A stretch of 64,000 bases of DNA from NCBI GenBank assembly GCA_036435485.1, contig CM071598.1, forward strand, positions 175,718,148 through 175,782,147. Reading direction: 5' to 3'. The notes beneath the pieces are model-generated. The model searched no databases, was not told the origin of the DNA, and saw only the letters and a program-made list of their open reading frames with translations. The first letter of the stretch is position 1, and every line of letters begins with the position of its first letter. The stretch is from Saposhnikovia divaricata (taxonomy: Eukaryota; Streptophyta; Magnoliopsida; Apiales; Apiaceae). The translations under genes were made by a program, and so were the position numbers. Positions 35,433-44,647 of this stretch are shown piece after piece.

Positions 35433-35945
35433 TTCCTAGTGATATTTGATTTCACTGCATTGCAGCTAGGAATGTGTTTTGATTTTCTTGAGAATTAAAA
35501 ACTCTCAGAAAATTTGTTTTGTCTTTAGAAATTTTGTCCAAGGCAAAATTATCTTATCAACGGATATCCTTTATCCGTTGATAGCCTAAACACATTTCTA
35601 GATTTTTGTATATCAACGGATAACAGCTTATCCACGTCATCAACGGATAAACTGTTTCTCAACCGTTCAATCCATATCCGTTGATATACATATTTTCTTT
35701 TAAATATAACCGTTGGTAAACGTGTATCTATATATGACTGGTTATATTTATTTTCTTTTATTATTTGACAGTTACTTTTGACCAATGAGTAATTACTTTT
35801 AATTATTTCATTTTCAATTCTTGAAAAGTATAAAAGGCTGTCTTGTGCTCTCACATCTCACTTTTATCGTCTTTCACGATTCTCTTAAGTAAACTGCATC
35901 TTCTTCCTCACAAAAACTCTCTGCAACAAAAGTTCAAACTCTTCA
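35433..35945 (+). other. Spacer between pol and additional frame of the Copia element
   Basis: It holds five exact copies of the 9-mer (35557, 35613 and 35640 forward; 35573 and 35676 reverse). TATCAACGGATA at 35555-35566 and TATCCGTTGATA at 35572-35583 form a perfect 12-bp inverted repeat with a 5-nt loop. A TATA-like stretch with AAAAGTATAAAAGG near 35823-35836, about 115 bases before the ATG at 35946, could start a separate transcript for the downstream frame. Confidence 0.6.
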
Positions 35946-38900
35946 ATGGCGCCTATTGTTAAGATGATGTCTTTCACTGGGTTCACCTATGAGAAGAACA
36001 ATTTCGCTGCCTATGTCGATACAGTGAATGCCCCAGAAGCTTATCACACCATGATGAATTTTGTGAAGAATTGTAAACTTTCGTATGCTATGACTGCCAC
36101 CACTCCTCTAATCCACGAAGTAATCGAAGAGGTGTGGGCATCTACTGAGTACAATGGCACAGATGGTACAATTGCTTTTTCTCTAAAGGGTAAAAACTAT
36201 GTAGCTAACTCTGATGTAATAACTGCCTGTTTAAAATTGCCTGAGAATAACTGTCTGAAAGTACCCACTGATGCTGAAATAGTTGCCATGCTTAATTCCA
36301 TAAATTATGCCCTTAGTACTGATAATTTAGGAAAAATTGCTAGGAAAGGGATGGTTAAAGAATGGAGTTATTTTTGTGATGCATTCATTAAAACTTTTTC
36401 AGGCAAAATTAGTAACTTTGATGTTGTTACCCATTCCATGCTAGTTATGCTGTGTATGCTTCTGACTAATAAATTCTATAACTTTGGCACACTAGTCATG
36501 TATGAGATAGCAGCAAAATTAGGTAAAAAGGAAACTAGGGGCAAGAATATCTATTTTGCTAGATTTTTTATGCTCTTAGCACTGCATGTATCTGAGAATA
36601 AGCTATCCATTGCTAACCCGGATAGCAAGTTCACATGTTTTGTTCAGGAGAAGAGAGTCTAAAGTGATTTAATTCGAATGAACTCCAATGCAGAGGTACA
36701 ATTGGTATACCTACCAATTGTTCAGGTAACTCTTTCTAACCTTGAAACTCCTATCTCTAACCCCCAAATTTCTTTGCCTTCCTCAGTCACAATGGAGTCT
36801 GTAGTAGTGACCAAACAGGCTCCTACCCAAGTGACTAAAACAAAAGTTTCCAAACCAAAATCTAAGAGACAAACCTCAGGTGTTTCTCAAAAAGCACCTG
36901 TTGCAAAAACTACCACAACTCTTGAGGGGAGTGTGAAGGAGGTAGTGAGTGGTGAGGGACAGGGTGCAAGCCCTAAGAATAAGGTGGGTGAGGAAAGTGC
37001 ACCAAATAGCCAAGCCCAAGTTACATCCTCTCAACAGGGTGTGACTACTAGTTCTACAGCAACTCTGCACAAAAGGGTAAGGGACAATAGCTCTCCCTCA
37101 AAAACCTATGAAAGAAGAGTTAGATCTAAAACCATAAGGGAAGCACAGGGTGCACACACAGTACAGCAAACTGTACCTTCTCAAATTCAGTTTGATGTGA
37201 CTTCAATAAATGTGGAGTCACAACCCCTTAATCTTAACCTTCAAATTGACACACATTACAATCCACCATCACCAACTCCATCTCTGGATGTGGATATGAT
37301 ATCTACATCAATTCCTGATTCTCCATCTTTAAGATTCTTGGAGAAGCCCCACTCTGCAATTGGTGGTCATCATCTTTTAGATGATTTGTTGGGCCATCAA
37401 CCTTCCATTCCTGAATTCACAACAATATCTGTGGCCTCATCTTTAAAATCAATCTCCACAGATTCAGTGTTGGTTTTCACTTCAACGGATACAATCATTC
37501 GTTCATCAACGGATATCCTTCATCCGTTGACAAGTGTTTCTCCATCAACGGATGTGCCTCTGGCTAGCCATCCGTTGACAGCTATAACTACTCTATCAAC
37601 GGATATCCCTTATTCGTTGATAACTCACTCTACCACTGCTATATCTGACATTCCTGTGTCAAGTGTGGAGGAGTTCTCAGTAGTTGAAACACTTCTAGGA
37701 TTGAGGGAAGGGAGTGAGAGGCTGCCTTGTGAGCAGGCAAAAGGAGAGGCAAATAATGAGAGGCTGACCATTTCTTCAGGTCAGGCAAAAGGAGAGCAAG
37801 AGAGTTCCACCTTAGTAGGTGAAGGTGAGGGTGTGAGAGGTGTGAGCCAGGGGGAGCCCCTGATGCAAGAACAGAGAGATGAGAGGAGAGAAGGGACTAC
37901 AGGAGAAATAAGGTAGGAAGATTCAGCCATTGCAAGTGAGTTAATGGAGGTTAATGAAGCTTCTAAAGAGATGGAATTTCGACAAGAATATCAGTCAATC
38001 ATTGACTCCATCTCTTTGGATCCTGAAACCTTTACTCATCCTGTTTCTGCTTATCAATTCATGGCACAACAGGGCAATGCGGAGGCAGAGGAGGCAATGC
38101 ACCTAGTGCACACCTCACAATCTCTACAAAGAGCAAAGGATGCTTTGACAACTTTGTCTTCCAATGCTGACAGTGAAGAGTTTGGCAATGATGACAGTGA
38201 CAGCACAGCAAATGATGAAGAAGCCAATGTGGGTGATACTCCAAACTGGTTGTTTTCTACTGCCACTGTGGCTGGTGATTTCAATATGGAGATTGTGAAG
38301 CAATATCAATCTGCTAGGGCTGAGCACCAAAATGCAGATCCACAGAGAAAGGCTGTCCTTCAGCAAATAATGGACTCCCTGAAACTTCAGAAAATGCACA
38401 TGGTCATTCAAAGAACTCAACAGGAGGAGGTCCAAACTGCAATTAGAGAAATGAAAGTGGAACTAGATGCCAGGATTGAGGCACTAGCCCCTACTACCAC
38501 TCAGAAGGTGCTGACTAGCAAATTATTGAAGGAAGATAGCCTGGCCAAATCTGTTCAGCATCTCTCCTCCAGAGTGGATGGTATGGAATCTCAAATGCAA
38601 ACACTTATTGCAACTCAAGCCAAACAGACTGAGCTACTGGAAAGGTTGCTTGCAGCCTCATCTCCAGCCCTTGATGCTAACAAAAAGGGGGAGAAAAAGG
38701 TAGAAGAGGTTGCAGCCACTTCTAGTCAAATTCAAATTCCAGCTTCCAGTAGCAAGATAGCACAAAGTGAGGGGGAGCAACAGCCAATGATAGTGGTCAA
38801 TCCAAAAGAATTTACTATAGAGGCTTCCCCTGTGAAGACACAAAAGGCTTTACCTGTGATTCCTGACCTATCAGAAATCTCAGATGGTGAAAGGCAAGCT

Positions 38901-40379
38901 AGAATAGAGGCCTTAGAAAAGATCAACAAGGAGGCCAATGAAAGAATGATGAGAACAGAAAGGATGATCAATGAATCAATTGTGTCAAATCTGTTCTCTA
39001 CTCAGTCCTCAGCTCCAACAATATCAACTACAATTCTGAAGGTGCTCACTCCAGAGATTGTAGCTCCTACTTTCTATGATGCTGAACCTTCTTATGTCAA
39101 AGAATTTGAACCATACATCAAAACCAGAGCCTACTCTCCACCAAAGGCAAATGGGAAGAACAAGTTACAATTGGACTTTCCATTTCCCAAGGATGATGAA
39201 GGAAAGCTAATGGGAAAGCAAATTAAGGAGTTCAAGGAAAATGCCAATAGAAGTGTAAGAGAATGGATGGCTGTAATAATAAGGAATGGAAAAGTCTTAA
39301 ACATATCCAATAGTCATCCAAGTGAACCTGAGGAAGCTCATCCAAGTGAAGAAAATCAATATGAAAACTCAGATGAGAAGCAAGCCAGGCTGGCTCAAGA
39401 GTTAATGGATGAGGTAGAGGATGAAATGAGGGAACCTGAGGAAGTCCCCAAATCCAAAAGGAAAGGGAAATCAGTCCCCAAATCCAAATCTAAGAGAATG
39501 AAATCAAAGGCAAGGAGGCCTGTCTCTCAAGAAATTGAAAACAAGGAGACAGTTGGCTCATCACAACCTATTTCTGTAAAAGTATTCAATCCAGCGGTGA
39601 ATTTCCATGGTGATCCTATAGTACCTAAAGAGGAACTAATGAATCTTGACTCCATTGAGGTTCCTTCATTCTTGCTGAAGCCTCAACAGAAGCCTATACA
39701 GAAGAAAAGGATACCAAGGAAGCAACCTTCAAAGGAACCAATTCAAGTTGCTAGGGTACCTGCTATTGTCAGGCAGCCAATCTTGGAAAACAAGGATGAT
39801 TTTATCTATCAGGCAGATATTGAAGAATACTCTGGCATGAATCTTTATCTGGATGAATTGTCAGAAGTAAGAGGAATTGACAAATATAAACATTTGCCTG
39901 AGAGATTGGTCTTTGTATACAAGGGAGGAAAGGAAAGGACATGGCCACTACAGAGGGTTCTTGGAGAAAATTATCTGACCTTAACCAAAGTGTTCTCTGC
40001 AATCAAGAGATACACAGGGTTCTCCAAGATAGCAAAAGGGGAGATACTGGACAGAATAGAACAGATAAGGAGGGAATGGAACTCACCATCAAGTCTACCA
40101 AGGAAGATGAAGATCCCATACAATGGACAGAAAATCCACCTCCAACCCTTCTGGATGATGGAGTTCAGGGATGAAGATGGTAACAGGAGATTCTTCAGGT
40201 TAGAAGACCAACTATCAAAGGCTAGTTCTCAATACCTGAGATGGTTACAACAAAAGCTAAATCCAAAGGTTGATGAAGAAGATGCCTTCTATAGGCAACT
40301 CCAAATTCAGATTGAGTCCAACTCTGCCAAAGAAGGAAAATCAAGGGTAATGCCAACAAGAGAAAAGAAACAGTCTTAA
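35946..40379 (+). pseudogene. Additional reading frame after pol of the Copia element, 1,477 codons with two in-frame stops
   Basis: A single frame runs from the ATG at 35946 to the TAA at 40377-40379, broken only by TAA (36660-36662) and TAG (37914-37916). Part 1 (238 codons) is a compact, mostly helical-looking domain (start MAPIVKMMSFTGFTYEK). Part 2 (about 410 codons) is Ser/Thr/Pro-rich and disordered, and carries six copies of the 9-mer. Part 3 (811 codons) has acidic and Lys-rich stretches, likely coiled coils, a basic segment (KSKRKGKSVPKSKSKRMKSK) and a folded-looking C-terminus (PERLVFVYKGGKERTWPLQ). SIRE elements often carry a gene here called env-like, but I see no signal peptide, fusion peptide or convincing membrane anchor. 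The function is unknown. It is larger than the env-like frames usually described. Confidence 0.8.
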
Positions 40380-40465
40380 TCTGCTCAGTCTAAAGGAGCA
40401 CTTCTCTATAAATTTCTCAAACTTTCAGTTTTTAATTTTTGTAGCTTAATACAATTTTTGCATTG

Positions 40466-40467
<2 letters not shown>

Positions 40468-40555
<88 letters not shown>
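40468..40555. repeat. (TA)n microsatellite
   Basis: About 44 uninterrupted TA units lie between the additional frame and the polypurine tract of the Copia element. Confidence 0.95.
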
Positions 40556-40557
<2 letters not shown>

Positions 40558-40618
40558 TTAGGAATGTTTTGTTATCATCAAGGTCCTGAATTTATGCTTT
40601 ATTGCCATCAAGTATAAA

Positions 40619-40629
40619 TTGGGGGAGAT
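40619..40629 (+). other. Polypurine tract of Copia element
   Basis: TTGGGGGAGAT ends directly before the 3' LTR start TGTTAGGAAT. Confidence 0.9.
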
Positions 40630-41647
40630 TGTTAGGAATATGTTGTACTTGATGATAACTTCACAATCAATCAAATTGTATAAGGTTTTGTAGCTGTCAA
40701 CGGATGAGGATTTATAACTCTATCCGTTGACAGGTAGCTCATCAACGGATGAGGTTTTGTAGCATACTGTAGTATCTCTATGTTATCAGTTGATAGTTTT
40801 TTTATCCACAGTCATGTTGACCATCAACGGATAGGCAGAATAGGGTAGCAAATTGTAAATAAGCTATGCTATGTAATTCTGTCTAAGTGAAAGTGTATCA
40901 ACAGATGAAGACAAAACTCTATCAACGGATACAACTCAAATCCACTCTATCAACGGATACAGCTCAAGTCTCAATATCAACGGATACAGGTCAATACATC
41001 ATCAACGGATGTCAGTGTACAATGTCAACGGATAATCATGGACACTGTCTTCTATGATTAGCTGGGGATTAGCAGTTGATAAGGACATGTTTGACTGACA
41101 GATCACATGGGTTGATAGTAGATACAAAAAGCGGTATGGCAGCCATACTTTGGAAACACAGAAGAAAGAAGCATTCCATTTACACTATGAATACAAGAAA
41201 GGTGCAGGAGACATGTCTGAACACAAGGACAACCTTTCGGCTACATGTGTATTTGGAGTGTAGTAGCAAGTCAACTAGAATTAGATTAATATTATCTTAT
41301 TCCAGTAGTACTTGTAAAACTTGGGATTTATAACCAAGTGTAGCAACTCTTTGTAGGTTAAGAAAACAGATACATTTTGCTTAGGGTTTCTATTGTATAT
41401 TTTTAGAAAGCAAAGAGTTGTAAAACAGAAGCTGTGTACTTTTGTATCACAGAGTTTTCTTCGAATAAAAGCTTCAGGTGGTGCATTTAACCACCTGATT
41501 TTTATGTGTTTGTGCATTAATCTTTTTACAGTAATTATCTAAGTATAGATTTCTGGAGTTCTTATCAGAAATTTATAAATATCAAGAATTGTATTCAACC
41601 CCCCCCCCCCTTCTACAATTATACAAGTGTGTAATCTGGGAATAACA
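40630..41647 (+). repeat. 3' LTR of Copia element, with nine copies of TCAACGGAT
   Basis: A near-perfect copy of 28600-29613; four substitutions and a longer C-run (near 41600) were found by eye. The 9-mer copies lie at 40697, 40742, 40824, 40922, 40950, 40977, 41002 and 41025, with the reverse at 40722. Confidence 0.95.
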
Positions 41648-42186
41648 AAAACATAAAGGTTTAAGCTATGTTACAATAATAATAACTAATAATATGTCTA
41701 TATCTATTACAATGGTATGATGTGTTTAAATAGGCTCTAAAAGTCTTCCCCAGCAAGAAAATACAAAAACAGAATTATAATAGAATTTCTGCCAGATACG
41801 TTTCCTAAATTGATTCTGTTTTTAAGGAAAATTCGTGGCTGACTTTTTTTCAGATTTTCTGGAACGTTCCAAACGTAATTGGACCTCTGGACCACCTTAG
41901 AATGATAGAGAATCTCGTTATCTTCGCGTGGACTGCTTACGGGCCTCAAACGGACTTCTAGAACTCAAGATATGGCCACAACAGTGTAGACTGCGCAACC
42001 CTTCTCAGCAATCCGAATTTTAATCAATTAATTCCCCAAAAATTATAGAAGCATCCACCTTAGTCAACATTCTCGTAATTCTGCACAACTAAGCAAAACA
42101 CATCAAAACTACAATAAACTTGAGTCCAAGACAATCAATTTAAGCCGATATGGAACGCGCCAAGTGGATATAAAATTCACTTATCA

Positions 42187-44586
42187 CACCCCCAAACTTA
42201 AACCGATGCTTGTCCTCAAGCATAACAATTACAACTAACTAACTAACTAGTACCACTTCCGTAGGTGATCACGGTTGCATTTGGCATATGAAACAAGCCC
42301 TTTAAACCCCTAGGCAGCCCTAGTGGACGAGTAAGGTCTCGTGAGGGCCTATAGCGAATGTACCCACAAAATCCATCTAACTAAACAATGCAATGCATGA
42401 ATGCAACTAGAATGAAAATGCAACGATCCCCTTCAAACTAACCAAAACAACCTAGCAAGCAAATATCTCAAAGAATGCAACTAAATCCAAATAGAGCTCG
42501 ACCGAGTTCCCGTATACTAACAATACATGAACAGAAACGTGCGTGTGTGCAATGCTCATCAGAAATACTCCCAAAACTAGGTCAAAGATCATACATGCTC
42601 TTCGTCAAGACAATCACAAGTTTATAAATAGAATAGACTGTAAACACTTCATAACCTAAGAACACCTCCATCGTTATCCAAGGTAGACAGAAATTCATGC
42701 TTTATTACTAACTACTACGACACATATATACAAGCATGCTTATTTAACCGTGCAATGGATGAGACCCCGAAAGACTTATACAATAATACCCATTTAGCGA
42801 TCGTTGGGTTAGTGGATCCCAGACTATAAAAACCTTAGGTCACTAGGCACAAAGTCCCCGCGAACTTAATAGCTGGTGTATTAAAGAGCTCATCCTGGTT
42901 AATTTTGCATTTAACAATTCACATAAATTTTTTTTTCTTTTTTTTTCTTTTTTTTCTATTTTTTTCTGATTTTTTTTTCTTTTATGCAATCTGGAATGAG
43001 AATTCTCAATTCCAACCCTAGACTACTCATATAAATATGAGCCGGCTACTAGCCATTTGACGTCTAGCCATTATTGACAATTATTTACAATTTAAGCATG
43101 AAATCCCAGTTTTCCCCCAAACTTAGACTTAAGTGCTCCTACGCTATCAAGGGAATAACGAAAATTCTAAATATAAACAATTGATTAAATCTCAAAACAT
43201 CCAAACAAGCACGACCTCAACCTAGCCCAAAAGCACCCAATGAGACTGTGTAATTAGTTTTGTTTCTGAAACACATAAGTCAATTTCATAGAAACTATAA
43301 GTCAACCCTCTATTCATCATTACCACACTCAATTAGACACCTACCTACCAATCAGAATTAGCTCGTTCTAAGGGATCATGAAACATGCATGCCATGAAAT
43401 GCAACTAATATGAACTCACATGGTATACGAAACAAAAAAAACAGAATGTCCTATATGAAACAAACATAATTATACGCACATACATGCATGAATTACTACT
43501 ACTAATATGCAAAGCATGAAATCCTACATGAACACATAATACAACTACTAAACACTACTTATCCCCCAAACCACCCCCAAACTTGAAAGATTCAATGTCC
43601 GCATTGAATGGAAGTAAATACGAGGGATAGCAGAAAACATACCTACAAAGCGCTTCACATATCCTTCCCCATCACAACTCAACATACTTGTTCGGCAAAA
43701 ATCCCATTTCTTTAGCAATTGGCCTCAATAACAACCAATTAAATTCAACCTCCACCGTCTAAGACAAAAATTTACAACACTAGCACCACCTCTCCCATGC
43801 TTAGGAGCCATAAGAATCAATACCCAACTCACAAAATTCACCAAAATCCACCAAAAAATTCGAATGCACAAAACCCCCAAATAATCAAGACCACACAACC
43901 TTAATAATGCAAGAACAAAATTCGTAATATTAAAATAAAAGGAAGAATTATACCCCAAATACGAACCGGAGAGGTGAAACTTGCAATTAAAAATCCCCCC
44001 AAACTTGAATCTTGAAGCCTTGAAATTAATTGGAATGAGGTAGGATTTGTGTGTATATATAGAGGTTTAATTGTATAGATTTGGGAAAGAAATATAAAAT
44101 AGGAGATGAATTGGGAATGATTTGGAATTAATATAGGACTAGAATTAGGATTTTAGGTGGAGAAAATAATTAGAAAAAGGATTGGAATTTTTTTTATATA
44201 TATATATAATAACACATTTACACGGACAAAAGAGGCACAGGACAGAAAATTTTGTGGGCTGAGTCGCGCTCTTGACGCTACAGCGCGCGGAAAATTTCTG
44301 GTTCACAATTTTTTTTTTTTTTGTAAACATATGTGAAACACACATACACTCAGACAAAACAATGTCCTGAACAAAGAATTTTGGAGGCTATGTCGCACAC
44401 CTTGCGCAGTGGCGCGCGGATTTTTTTTTTTTTTTTTTTGTAACAACATTTTTTTTTAACTACACTCTTCTTTTTTTTTTTCAACACTCATTTTTTTTTT
44501 CACAACAATCTTTTTTTTTTTTTGCTACAACACTCAATTTTTTTATTTTTTTTTCAACACTCAATTTTTTTTTTCCTACACTAATG
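42187..44586 (-). other. AT-rich 3' non-coding region of minus-strand element, internal copy 1
   Basis: It lies between the gag-protease stop and the left LTR. It begins at the LTR with the polypurine tract (AAGTTTGGGGG on the minus strand, 42189-42199), and the same tract recurs at 43114, 43574 and 43996. Long T-runs occupy 44310-44580. No domain is recognisable; a 77-codon minus-strand frame at 43725-43958 is broken in the other copy and is not called. Confidence 0.7.
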
Positions 44587-44636
44587 CGTGGGTTGCCTCC
44601 CACGAAGCGCTTCTTTAACGTCAATAGCTTGACGTT
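44587..44636 (-). other. Cluster of three palindromes just after the gag-protease stop (copy 1)
   Basis: CGTGGG-TTGCCT-CCCACG (44587-44604), then GAAGCGCTTC (44604-44613), then AACGTCAA-TAGC-TTGACGTT (44617-44636). All are perfect and lie within 12-61 bases of the stop codon. The same block is unchanged at 51351-51400. It could fold into three hairpins in the element RNA. Confidence 0.85.
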
Positions 44637-44647
44637 ACTTCCTCAAC

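Larger units (their letters stand above)
28600..41647 (+). mobile_element. Copia retrotransposon of SIRE/Maximus type, 13,048 bp
   Basis: Direct LTRs at 28600-29613 and 40630-41647 are flanked by AAAAC (28595-28599 and 41648-41652). The order gag, protease, integrase, reverse transcriptase, RNase H is that of Copia. A long gag and a large additional reading frame between pol and the 3' LTR point to the SIRE (Maximus) lineage. The LTRs differ by only 4 substitutions and one C-run length by eye, so insertion was recent, yet gag, pol and the extra frame all carry stops. It is inserted into the left LTR of the minus-strand element. Confidence 0.95.
28139..42186 (-). repeat. Left LTR (3' LTR) of the minus-strand element, split by the Copia insertion
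   Basis: The LTR parts are 28139-28599 and 41653-42186 (995 bp together, against 1489 bp for the other two). The missing 494 bp lies between two TAAGC pentamers in the intact LTRs (54705-54709 and 55199-55203). Here the joint reads GGTTTAAGCTATG at about 41659-41671. Confidence 0.93.

Noticed and set aside
35946..40379. Calling the additional Copia frame an envelope gene
   Set aside because: No signal peptide, fusion peptide or convincing membrane anchor is visible, so only the position suggests env.
43725..43958. 77-codon minus-strand frame in the 3' region of the minus-strand element
   Set aside because: The second copy (near 50541) has a one-base insertion that changes its end; the base composition looks non-coding.
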